64,000 bases of DNA from NCBI GenBank assembly GCA_021521415.1, contig JAIQDT010000168.1:1124501-1188500 (forward strand), written 5' to 3'. Source of the stretch: Bidens hawaiensis (Eukaryota > Streptophyta > Magnoliopsida > Asterales > Asteraceae). Positions 10,815-21,013 of this stretch are shown here, piece by piece (the stretch's first letter is position 1; each line of letters begins with the position of its first letter). A program made the position numbers and the translations under genes. The notes beneath the pieces were generated by a model. It did not search any database and was not told the origin of the DNA. It saw nothing but the letters and a program-made list of their open reading frames with translations.

Positions 10815-13800
10815 TCAAATCCAATTACTAGAATATCGAAGTCCTAAGCCACTCGCATGACGCTCATGTTTCGGTCTTTCTAGGAGCTTCGTGAATGGAT
10901 CCGCAAGATTTTGATCAGTTCCAACTTTGCGAATACATATCTTTCCCTTTTCAACTTCATCCCTTATGTAGTTGAATCTCCGCTCTATGTGCCTTGTCTT
11001 TTGGTGCGAACGAGGTTCCTTGATTTGTGCAATCGCACCCTCGTTGTCACAAAAGATTTCTAGGGGGTCTTGAATGGAAGAGACCACCCCTAGATCAGTA
11101 ATGAATTTCTTCAACCATGCAGCTTCCTGAGCTGCCAATGAAGCGGCGATGTATTCTGATTCTGTAGTGGACAATGCTACCACTTCCTGTTTTGAGCTCT
11201 TCCAAGAGACAGCTCCTCCATTAAGAGTGAACACATACCCAGATTGTGATCGAGAATCATCTCGATCAGTTTGGAAGCTCGCATCCGTGTAACCTTTTAT
11301 AGCGAGTTCTTCCTCACCAGATCCATATATCAGAAACATATCCTTAGTCCTCCTAAGGTATTTCAATATGCTCTTAACAGCCATCCAATGACTGTCTCCT
11401 GGATTCTGTTGGTATCTGCTTGTCATGCTCAAAGCGCATGACACATCCGGTCTAGTACATATCATCGCATACATGATGGATCCTATAGCAGAAGCATATG
11501 GGATTTGTTTCATCATGTCTTGCTCACCCTTTGAGCTTGGACATTGAGCTGAACTCAATATGGTCCCTCTTTGAATAGGTACAAAACCTTTCTTGGAGTT
11601 TTCCATCTTGAACCTTTTCAAGATCTTATCAATGTATGTACTTTGGTTCAAACCTATCAAGCGCCTTGACCTATCCCTATAGATCTTTATTCCCAAAATA
11701 TAGGCAGCTTCACCAAGATCCTTGATGGAAAATCTACTTCCAAGCCAAGCCTTAACGCTTTCCATGGTTGGAATGTCATTTCCAAATAGTAGAATGTCAT
11801 CGACATACAATACTAAGAAGGTAATTATACTCCCACTAGCTTTCTTATACACACAAGCCTCATCAGCGTTCTTGATGAATCCAAAACTTTTGATTTCTTC
11901 ATCAAAACGATGATTCCAAGTTCTAGATGCTTGTTTCAATCCATAGATTGATTTCTTTAACTTGCATACTTTATTAGGATGTTTTGGATCGACAAAACCT
12001 TCAGGCTGAACCATATAGACATCTTCCTCAAGATATCCATTTAGGAAAGCGGTCTTGACATCCATTTGCCAGATTTCATAATCATAATGTGCAGCTATGG
12101 CAAATAATATCCTAATAGACTTTAGCATTGCCACAGGCGAAAAAGTTTCATCATAATCAACCCCTTGAGTTTGAGTGAAACCTTTAGCTACAAGTCTTGC
12201 TTTATAAGTATCCAAGTTTCCATGCATATCAGTTTTCCTTTTGAAAACCCATTTACTTCCAACAGCTTTGGAGTTGAGTGGTGGTTCAACCAATTCCCAA
12301 ACTTGGTTGTCATACATGGATTGCATCTCAACGTTCATGGCTTCAAGCCATTTGTCACAATCATTCTTGGACATTGCATCACGGTATGTGGTCGGTTCAT
12401 CCGAATCTACCACGTAGCAACCTTCTACAAAAAATCCATATTTTTCAGGTGGATTGCTAATTCTACCAGATCTGCGAACGTTTTGTGTGTTTTGATCAAC
12501 CACTTGATCACTTTCAACAACCTCTTGTTGAGTGCTAGTATCAACCAATTGTGTATCATCTTGTGATTCTTGATCCTCATCAAATTTCACTGTTCTACTA
12601 TTAGTTCCTTCCTCAAGGAACTTAGTTTCCAAGAACTTACCCTTTCGAGCAATAATAACATTTTGCTCACTAGGATCGTAAAAGTAATATCCTAAATCAT
12701 CTTTAGGATAACCTATAAAGATACACTTAGTGGATCGGACTTCTAATTTGTTTGGGGTGTATTGCTTTATATAAGCTTCACAACCCCAAACTTTTAAGAA
12801 TGATAGCGATGGAGCCTTTCCATGCCATACTTCAAAAGGTGTCTTCTCCACTTTCTTGGTTGGAGCCATATTCAATATGCGAACAGCGGAAAGTAAAGCA
12901 TAGCCCCAAAATGATAGAGGTAAAGTGCTTCTAGCCATCATCGATCGAACCATATCTAATAGGGTACGATTTCTCCTTTCAGACACACCATTATGTTGTG
13001 GTGTTCCAGGTGGAGTAAGTTGTGAAATAATTCCACAACTCTTAAGATGATCTTGAAAAACACCACTTAGGTATTCACCTCCTCTATCACTACGAAGTAC
13101 TTTGATTGTTGTCTTAAGTTGTCTTTCTACTTCAGTTTTGAAGTCTTTGAACATTTCAAAAGCTTCATCTTTGTGTTTCATTAAGTACACATAACCATAT
13201 CGACTATAATCGTCAATAAAGGTAATGAAGTATCTTTCACCATTCCTAGTCATTGGTCTAAAAGGACCACATACATCCGAATGTATGATACCCAATAATT
13301 CTTTTGACCTTTCAAAAGTCTTATTAAAGGGTTGCTTTGTCATTTTGCCTTGTAAACAAGATTCACATACATCAAATGAATCAAACTCATTGGTTTCTAG
13401 AATACCACTCTTGCGAAGAGTTTGCATGCGATTCTTGCTTATATGTCCAAGGCGACAATGCCAAAGATAGGAATCACCCAAGTCCTTCTTGAGTTTCTTG
13501 GTGTTGACATTATACATTGAACTACTATGTGACATACCACTTTGATCTATTTCATATATACCATTCATGGGTATAGCTTTAAAATAAAATATGCCATTCA
13601 TCAAAACATGAATATCATAATCAATAAACTTAAGATCAAAGCCACATTGTTTTAAAAGGGACACGGAAATAATGTTTCTCCTTAACTTAGGAGCATACAA
13701 AACATTTTTCAAAATTACTTCCAAACCACTTGGAAGCTTTAACATGTAGTCTCCTTGAGCTTGGACTTCAACTCTTGCTCCATTGCCCATAAAGAGACTA

Positions 13801-14825
13801 ATGTCCCCTTTGTTGAGTTGTTTACTTCTTTTGAACCCCTGCAACAAATTGCAAATGTGAGTTCCACATCCGGTATCAAGTACCCATGTATTTGAAGAAA
13901 TAACATTTAGTTCAACATATATAGTAAAGATAATACCTGAGGTTTGCTCCGCATCCCTCTTATCTTTTAACGCTTTGAGATAGGTCGGACAATTCCTTTT
14001 CCAATGACCTATCTCTCCACACTCAAAGCATGGATCTTGCGTCGCAACCTTTTGCTTCTTTTCCTTCGGTTTGTAGGGCGTAATGGCTTTCCTCTTTCCC
14101 TTTCCTTGGACGTGGCCCTTGCCCTTAGCAACACTTGCTTTGGGTTTGGAGTTATGTCCCCTTTTGCCTTCATTGATTGTTAGAACGGGTAAAACCCTTT
14201 TACCCATTCCCGCTTCGGCCGTTCTTAGCATTGCGTGAAGCTCTCCAATGCTTTTGTCCCACCCATTCATGTTATAGTTCATGACAAAGGTTTCAAACCT
14301 TTTGGTCAAAGAGTTGAGGATCAAATCCGTAGCCAACTCATTAGAGACGGGACAATTCAACCTACGAAGCTTTTCAATGTAGCTTTTCATCTTTAGGACA
14401 TAAGATGAGACGCTTTGGGTTTCCTCCATACGACATGCATGAAACGCTCGAACCGTTTCGAAACGTTCCGCTCTAGCTTGTTGAAGGAACATTTCCTTCA
14501 ATTGAGTTATCATGTCGTATGCCCCATGATGCTCGAAATCCTTTTGGATTTCGGGAATCATAGTTCCCAACATGAGGCAAGAGGCTTGCACCGAATCTTT
14601 GGTGTACTTAACCCAATCGTAATAAGCCTCCTCATCTTCCACGTTAGGCTCGTCGGGAATGGGATCGTCTAAGACATATGATATCTCTTCTTGCTTGAGA
14701 ACTATTCTCAAGTTGCGATACCAATCCATAAAGTTATTATGGTTTAGACGATCCTTTTCAAGGATGGTTCTTAAGGATAGGTTACGGGTGTTATGGGTAG
14801 AGGTGTTTGCATTGTTAGCGGCCAT
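10815..14825 (-). CDS. Ty1/copia Gag-Pol polyprotein, 1336 aa, intact
   Basis: One uninterrupted ORF with the copia order gag-protease-integrase-RT-RNase H. Gag occupies residues 1-300, with a CCHC zinc knuckle C266-X2-C269-X4-H274-X4-C279. The protease active site is VLDTGCGTH (D317). The integrase zinc domain is H456/H461...C487/C490 and the catalytic triad D517, D580, E616 has the D-X35-E spacing. RT has the QMDVKTAFLNG motif (D922) and YVDD at 1007-1010. RNase H residues are D1181, E1222 and D1260. Every expected catalytic residue is visible, so the protein could be active. The start ATG is in the usual gag position, just after a leader of about 1.65 kb. The copia clade is not assigned. 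The enzyme set would copy the element RNA and integrate the DNA. Confidence 0.97.
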   Translation of the reverse strand: MAANNANTSTHNTRNLSLRTILEKDRLNHNNFMDWYRNLRIVLKQEEISYVLDDPIPDEPNVEDEEAYYDWVKYTKDSVQASCLMLGTMIPEIQKDFEHHGAYDMITQLKEMFLQQARAERFETVRAFHACRMEETQSVSSYVLKMKSYIEKLRRLNCPVSNELATDLILNSLTKRFETFVMNYNMNGWDKSIGELHAMLRTAEAGMGKRVLPVLTINEGKRGHNSKPKASVAKGKGHVQGKGKRKAITPYKPKEKKQKVATQDPCFECGEIGHWKRNCPTYLKALKDKRDAEQTSGIIFTIYVELNVISSNTWVLDTGCGTHICNLLQGFKRSKQLNKGDISLFMGNGARVEVQAQGDYMLKLPSGLEVILKNVLYAPKLRRNIISVSLLKQCGFDLKFIDYDIHVLMNGIFYFKAIPMNGIYEIDQSGMSHSSSMYNVNTKKLKKDLGDSYLWHCRLGHISKNRMQTLRKSGILETNEFDSFDVCESCLQGKMTKQPFNKTFERSKELLGIIHSDVCGPFRPMTRNGERYFITFIDDYSRYGYVYLMKHKDEAFEMFKDFKTEVERQLKTTIKVLRSDRGGEYLSGVFQDHLKSCGIISQLTPPGTPQHNGVSERRNRTLLDMVRSMMARSTLPLSFWGYALLSAVRILNMAPTKKVEKTPFEVWHGKAPSLSFLKVWGCEAYIKQYTPNKLEVRSTKCIFIGYPKDDLGYYFYDPSEQNVIIARKGKFLETKFLEEGTNSRTVKFDEDQESQDDTQLVDTSTQQEVVESDQVVDQNTQNVRRSGRISNPPEKYGFFVEGCYVVDSDEPTTYRDAMSKNDCDKWLEAMNVEMQSMYDNQVWELVEPPLNSKAVGSKWVFKRKTDMHGNLDTYKARLVAKGFTQTQGVDYDETFSPVAMLKSIRILFAIAAHYDYEIWQMDVKTAFLNGYLEEDVYMVQPEGFVDPKHPNKVCKLKKSIYGLKQASRTWNHRFDEEIKSFGFIKNADEACVYKKASGSIITFLVLYVDDILLFGNDIPTMESVKAWLGSRFSIKDLGEAAYILGIKIYRDRSRRLIGLNQSTYIDKILKRFKMENSKKGFVPIQRGTILSSAQCPSSKGEQDMMKQIPYASAIGSIMYAMICTRPDVSCALSMTSRYQQNPGDSHWMAVKSILKYLRRTKDMFLIYGSGEEELAIKGYTDASFQTDRDDSRSQSGYVFTLNGGAVSWKSSKQEVVALSTTESEYIAASLAAQEAAWLKKFITDLGVVSSIQDPLEIFCDNEGAIAQIKEPRSHQKTRHIERRFNYIRDEVEKGKICIRKVGTDQNLADPFTKLLERPKHERHASGLGLRYSSNWI

Positions 14826-16463
14826 CTACAAAATTTAACAAAGTTTTATTTTAGTATTATAAACAATTTAATTATTAATACCCTTTTATTCCAAATTTTA
14901 AAATAATAATTAAATTCTAGAATCCAACGATAAATCAAATTTCGGTTAGGTGACCTTTATCCCGTTATTTGATTTAACAAGGTAGTCAACCTTGACAATT
15001 GCAACCCTTTGCAACTTCTAGAGGTATGGGACCATTCGAAATCCTTATTTCGTGTTGGCATGTTTATCCCATCAACACCATTGGACCCCATGCTTAGGTG
15101 ACCTTTATCACATGGTTTCCAATTCAAGTCGTCCTACTTGTATAAACATGTAAGATTAACATACAAGTGGTTAGGTGACCTTTATCCCACAAATATGTTA
15201 ATATTACCTTAAGTATATTAGTTTTCTCTAAAATGGTTAGGTGACCTTTATCCCATTTAAAGTTTCCTAATACGTTAAGTGTCTTACAAAAGGATGGTGT
15301 TAGACTTGTTTCCTTGGTAATTATGAAAAAGGGATTTTTAAGTTTTCCAATATTCTAGTATGAAAAACATTATGCCATATCCTAACATGCATTTAGAAAT
15401 ATGGCGATTTTGAAAACCAATTTTCAAGGTTCTAGTTATAATAAAACCAATTTTATTATATGTGAGTAATCGCTTAGTTTTAATAAACCCATTTAATTTA
15501 AACTAATTGACGCGATATTACCAAATATATATTAGAACCCGTTTTATGCTTGTTGTCGTTCCTATGTGACGGTATGGATATCCTAATATCTATCAACCAC
15601 ACATTACATAAAGTAAAACAAACAACCAAGCATACATGCAAAATATAGTCATAACCGAAAACCGCTAAGTTTGACCATACTTGTTAGCCGAAACAAGTAT
15701 AGGTCATAAGTCACACCTAAGGGACAAAACATGACACAAGGATGGAATGTTGACTCCCACTTGATCTTGCATCCAAATGCTTCAAGTATCCTTTCCAAGT
15801 TGTTGTGTTCTTGTTGGGCTTGTAAATGGGCTCCAAACTTCCAAAAGTCTTCTTGGGCCCAAGAGTGAAATTTATGGGCCTAATGGGCTTGAATCCCATG
15901 ATGGGCCGGTGAGGCCCAACAAGCCCAAAATTTCGGTCCAAGGCCCAAATCCACCAATTCTTGCATCTTCAATTTTTACAAAATGTATCCTAATACATAT
16001 TTTTCTAAAAAAAAGAAATGCAACTAATCTATTTATTACAAACCAATTTATGAATAAATAAATTACACAAGCCTAAGATTATGAATTATTACAACCATAT
16101 TGAATAATAAATATAACCAACATACACATAACAACAATCAACACATCCAAGGTCTCGGTTTCGGTTATGACACATCCAAACATACCAAATGTTCTAAGCA
16201 TGCAACCTAAGCAACCATTGCCCAAAAACATCAAAGGAATCGGCCCCCCCCCCCCCCCCAAGAGGCTACGGCCCAAACCCCCCCCCCAAGATTTTACAAT
16301 TTTCAACATGCAAATGTTAATAATGGTTTCCTAAGATCTTTCCATGCATGTCAAGATCTTACAAAACCATGGGGGTTAAATCCACCAAAATTTCGGACCC
16401 CTTTTTCACCCATGAAAAAACCCGAAATTTATGAACATGCAAGGAGCATAAGTCCTTGTAACC
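14826..16463 (-). other. Long 5' leader of element 1, with repeated motif
   Basis: About 1.64 kb between primer binding site and gag ATG with no conserved ORF. Four copies of TTAGGTGACCTTTATC, mostly extended by CCA, lie at 14944-14963, 15094-15110, 15169-15190 and 15235-15256 (plus-strand reading). Poly-C runs of 16 (16244-16259) and 10 (16278-16287) bases lie near the primer site. The spacing of the repeated motif is irregular, so it is not a simple tandem array. Confidence 0.8.
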
Positions 16464-16477
16464 GGCTCTTGATGCCA
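16464..16477 (-). promoter_or_regulatory. Primer binding site of element 1
   Basis: The minus strand reads TGGCATCAAGAGCC one base inside the 5' LTR. It resembles the usual copia site TGGTATCAGAGCC complementary to initiator-Met tRNA, but with one substitution and one inserted A. This is unusual for an otherwise intact element; element 2 has the perfect site. Confidence 0.7.
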
Positions 16478-16478
16478 T

Positions 16479-17379
16479 TGTTGGGTTTTATAAATGTTTA
16501 TCAAAGTCAAGTTAACCATATTTAACTAGAAAAACGCAACGGAAGCTTAGATTATAAATCTTGTTATGAACATACCATTATGTTAAAACTAAAACCCAAT
16601 TAACAAGGATCAAAATTACAAGAACATAATGCTCACAAAATGTAAGTGTACCTTCTTCTACCTTTAGAAGAACAAGCAAGATGTTGAAGATGATGGTGGA
16701 TGAATGGCAAGCCTCCAAGGAAGAAGACCTCAAGAGTGTGATACCCCAAGCTTTTGCAACAACACCAACTTGATTGCTAGGAATTATGAACACTTAAACA
16801 AGCTCACCAAGCTCTCCCAAAAAACCCCAAATGAGCCGTGAGTTTTTGGAAGAAAAGAGAGAGGATTTTTTTTTTTTTTTTTTTTGATTCAACTCTTGAA
16901 TTCAAAATGGGGACAAGATGAAAATTGCATGTCTTGTGAATGGTGGAGTATAAAGAGATGGTCCACACAAAAGGACAAAACATTTGGTTGAACCAAAACC
17001 ACCACCCACATGGGGTGGCCGGTTTTTCTTTTTTTTTTTTTTTTTTTTGTTGTTTTGTTTTAACCATTTAAAACATCTCCTTTTATTTTATAAAACTCAT
17101 TTTTATAAAATGCACATACATTTATGTAATTATTTAACCAATTAAATAATTAATTTATATAAACAAATTATCCAGATAATTTATTTAAATCCTCAAGTGT
17201 GTTTGTTTAGAAAACCAATTTTCTACACACGTAGTGTTCGGTATTCGTTTAAATGATCAAATCATTAAAAGAATACATTTGGTGTCGTCTAGCTTGTTAT
17301 TGGGTATGACCCGACTTGGATCAAACACAGTTAGCCACATTAGTATAATTATGTGTCTCGGGCATACGTAATTCCAACA
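16479..17379 (-). repeat. 5' LTR of element 1
   Basis: 901 bp, the partner of 9151-10049. The small ORF contained in both LTRs (9250-9465 and 16578-16793) has the same 71-residue translation, which supports base-level identity across that stretch. T tracts are 20 bases long here versus 19 in the other copy. Confidence 0.95.
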
Positions 17380-18445
17380 CTTTCTTTCTTCGTTTGCGTG
17401 GATCGAGGTCTGCGGCTGGATCTTCAGCTATATTTTCTTCAATGTTTTCAGCAGTTGTCTGAGTAGGCTTCAGAGCAGTTGACTGAAGTTGTTCTTCAAA
17501 CCTTTCAAAATCTTCTAACTCTTGGGCACTTGGAGCCGTCTCCAAGTTACTATGTTCTATCTCTTCACTTTCATCATCAGAAATTTCAAATGTCGCAACA
17601 CGTGGCTGAACTGGTGCCACATGCTCATCAGCAACCTGAGCTATAACTGGCTCAGCTTATGTTTCAGCAAATCGTCCAAATTTCACCAGAGCATTGAGGC
17701 CCTGATACACAATCTTGGATCCCTTTCTGGACTGTTTCATTAACCCAAATGTGTTGGGTCCCATTGACTTCATATCCAAAGTTTCAACAGACTTGACGAG
17801 TTCGGTGTAGTGAGAATCGAAGATCATCTGCAAGAATCTTGGATACATAAGAAACATTTCTTTCTTCTTCCCTTTCAGATTGCTCATCATTTCATTGAAA
17901 ACAAACTTGGAATAATTGTAATTCCAATCCATGATCAGAGCAGTGACAGTAGACATTTGGATATGACTTATCTCATCAGAGCCTCCTTTCATACCCGACA
18001 TGCAAGTGAAAAATGTGTGAATCAAGAATCTTCAATACGGGTGAAATAGCTTCTTGATTGCCGGAGGATAGGTGCCCTCATAACCCATTCTGGTCAGAAT
18101 CTCAGTAACATCAGCACTGGAATACTCAGTCGGGTAATCAGGTTGATCACCAAACAGCAACACCTCTCTGATGATAGCCTCGGTGATACAAACTGGCTTC
18201 TTTTGAAGATTGGAGTCTATTGACACGACTCCATCTTGCCCTCGTAGGTTGATTGAGGCATTGTTCCAAAATTCAGTGATCATCTTCTTGCATATAATAG
18301 GATTTTCTCGTAGTACGTGAGAAATCCTGCACGTGTTGAGACCGACAATCATGGACTTGAATTCTTTGTGGGCCAGTGGTGGATCACATAGATGTCCAAC
18401 TATATTGTGCGTATCAACAAACTTTAATGGAGTCTGACCGGCCAT
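17380..18445 (-). pseudogene. Element 2 third ORF (env position), N-terminal half
   Basis: Starts MAGQTPLKFVDTHN at 18445. The domain that follows (residues about 1-260) has conserved stretches such as LNTCRISHVL, EFWNNASINLRG, QPDYPTEYSS and SKFVFNEMMSNLKGK. A TGA replaces an expected Trp codon at 18029-18031 (HPY-stop-RF) and a TAA breaks frame at 17657-17659. After this comes an acidic stretch and the basic cluster RKRRKK, at which element 1 inserted. Frame continues exactly into 9145 once the insertion and one duplication are discounted. The basic cluster could be a nuclear localisation signal; no transmembrane segment is obvious, so calling it an envelope would be unjustified. Confidence 0.7.
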
Positions 18446-18599
18446 TACTGCACCAAACGAATCAAGTTAGTGAAAATAAAATCATTAGTTAATTTGGGCT
18501 TTAATATTTAAGAATTAGCCCAAAGAAAATCAACATATAGCCCATTAAAAATAATAACATTAATGGTCAAGCCCAATCAGTGAGCTTTAGGCCCAACAG

Positions 18600-18800
18600 G
18601 AGAGATCTCGGTCAATGAGGTGGGTTCTCGGTCAACAGTCAACGAAAGTCAATGAAAGTCAGCAAAGGTCAACCGAGAACGGATGTTTTCGGTCAACTTT
18701 AACCGAGAACGGGAGTTCTCGGTCAAGGCAAGGGGTTCTCGGTCAACGAAAGTCAACCGAGAACTCCTTGACAGTTGTTGACAGAGAACCCATTGGGTTC
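18600..18800. repeat. Cluster of CTCGGTCAA / TTGACCGAG motifs
   Basis: At least eight matches to the core CTCGGTCAA (often GTTCTCGGTCAA) or close variants and complements within 200 bp, in both orientations. The same motif is clustered in the element 2 leader (29630-29790) and in element 3 (59450-59570). Confidence 0.85.
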
Positions 18801-20699
18801 CTCCTTGGAAATTGTGTCATCTTCTTCAAGTGGTCGAAATCTCCATTAAACCTGCAAAAAATCCTTTAAGCTTATAACTGAAAACCTCCATTCACTCTAG
18901 GAGATCAGCCGACAAACAAATCACAGATCCTAATGACCCTAAATTTCGATTAATCTATCAATCCATAGATCAGTCCATAGTATTTGGCAAATCATGTGAC
19001 AAAACCCTAGATGAACACATGTCTCATATGATACCAAGTCCTTTTAGCTCATTTACTCGTGAGATAAACAATGAACACCAACACGTTTATAGGGTTAATC
19101 AGCTTAAGCAAGAAGGCTTTCGGTTGCCAGAGAAGATGAAGAGAGATGAATGAGCAAAGAGATAAAAGTGAAAAGTAGAAGATAAAAAAAATTATTGGAT
19201 TTTACTTATATCCCACCCAACATGGGCCGAGAACCCACAATGGGCTCAAACAATCCGTCCAAACCTGATAAGACCCAAACAGACCAATGGCCCAAAAAAT
19301 TTCAAAACCCATACGAAACAAAGCTCAGTTTAAACAAACGTTTCGAGGAGAGTAGATTCGAGATAAAACAAAATAGGATAAAAGAATTAGACAAATAAAA
19401 AAATATTAACAAAAAAAATATTAATATTAACATACAAAGAAACTCCCTTGAATTTTATTAAATCGGGATCAAATTTCAGTCTTTACTAAGAAAACGCCGC
19501 CCTTTTATGAAAAGATCCGAACATGAAATCATATCATTTAAGAGGCTGTCACTAGGATTCATGTTCAACATTATTATGACATGAAGAGACAGGTTGATAG
19601 CAGGTATAACATACTTAGCATGATTTTCATTGCATCGGTGATATGAGTTAGGTTCAGTTCGGCATAAAGCTTAGATAGACATCACTTATGGAACTATGAT
19701 GCCTTCTATCTCTTCTCAAAGCGTATTTGGCTTTCCCCAGATCACCCAAATTTGACTCCAACCCCCTAGTGCTTGATCAAAAGATTTTTATATAAGCCAA
19801 AATTTAAGCTTTAAGGTTGAACGTTGGACTTACAAGCCAGTGAACTGACAAGCCTTTCATTCGAGACATGACAGGACTTACTTGTGTGCCCCCATCTCTG
19901 TAGTTCTAGTTTGACCCTTTAAGCTTTTAAAGCAATTTTAATAGGATAAAATAAAATAAACTCTTTTGTAGTTTTTTTTTGCAATTTAATAATAATAATA
20001 ATAACTTAACAACACAGTATTTTTGGTGATCAAGACACTAACGGGCTCATGTATGACTGGGTAATTGCTTTTCTACCTATCCTTCGGAGAGATGTATATG
20101 AAGACATGCACATTTCTTCAAAATGACTCTCCACAGTAAGTTTAGCAAATTTAGTTTATATCACTTTAACTTTTACGCATCATGGACAGCTACCATACAA
20201 ATCAATGACTGTTCTAGAGCCTTTTAAGCTTAATAACTTCACCCGTTAGGCACACAAAAATAATTTATCTATCATTTTCCAAAGGTTGGATCAATTTTCA
20301 TTTGAAAATATTTTGAAGCTTCTAAAAAGCTGTTAACTGAATAATAATATCACTTCCCAGGGAGTTACATAAAACACACGTGTTAAGAATTCAGTCACCC
20401 CCGGTCACTGTTAAGGTTTTGGTAAATGGCTATCCTGTATGACCACAAGTGGTTAACCGGACCAAACATGTATGAGCATACATGTCCTTTCAGCTCAGAG
20501 TTACCGACATAATTTTAAGTGAAAGAACACAAAACACAAAACACATCATAATTGCCCCGGGTGCTTTCAGTCGTTGGGTAAATGGCTATCCTGTGAAACT
20601 ACAAGTAGAACACCGGACCAACCATATACGAGTATATGTCCTTCAAACTTGAGCAACCGACATAATTTTAAGCGAGAATGAATCTTGAGACCCAACAAA

Positions 20700-20838
20700 A
20701 GACAACGCACACACACTATTTTTGACTTTTTGAATTTTTTTAATAATAAAAACAACGCACACACACTATTTTTGACTTTTTGATTTTTCCCCCATAAAAA
20801 CAACGCACACACGCTATTTTTGACTTTTTGATTTTTCT
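20700..20838. repeat. Tandem repeat, about 52-bp unit, near three copies
   Basis: Repeated units contain AACGCACACACACTATTTTT followed by GACTTTTTGA and a T-rich tail. Successive copies begin at about 20704, 20753 and 20801. Non-coding, just downstream of pol in element orientation. Confidence 0.8.
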
Positions 20839-21013
20839 CCCCCTAAATTTGTGCAAAGATAAACAAATATGTACAAATTTATACCCAAAAAGACTCAATC
20901 CTCGAAACGAAGCATTTTAAGAAAACCCACAAGCACATTAAATTTTGCTGTTCCGACCGGTTTTGTAAATAAGTCTGCCACATTGTTGTCAGTGTGGACT
21001 TGTTCAAGATGAA

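Larger units (their letters stand above)
9151..17379 (-). mobile_element. Element 1: complete, young Ty1/copia retrotransposon
   Basis: An 8,229-bp element on the minus strand: 5' LTR 16479-17379, primer binding site 16464-16477, long leader, one gag-pol ORF (14825-10815), polypurine tract, 3' LTR 9151-10049. The 5-bp target duplication CTTTC is perfect (9146-9150 and 17380-17384). LTR lengths of 899 and 901 bp are explained by one extra T in each of two poly-T runs; by eye the remainder is the same. It sits inside the third ORF of element 2, between codons that are contiguous in element 3. An intact ORF, near-identical LTRs and a perfect duplication point to very recent transposition. Confidence 0.95.
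18446..21013 (-). other. Spacer of element 2 between pol and third ORF
   Basis: About 2.6 kb without a credible gene. It holds a cluster of CTCGGTCAA / TTGACCGAG motifs (18606-18765), a segment (about 19440-19765) shared with element 3 (60230-60528), a diverged direct duplication built on AAATGGCTATCCTGT...CCGACATAATTTTAAG (20424-20523 and 20578-20673), and a three-copy tandem repeat (20700-20838). Confidence 0.6.

Noticed and set aside
7702..18445. Third ORF as a true viral envelope gene
   Set aside because: Position fits, but no signal peptide, transmembrane or fusion segment is visible in either copy.
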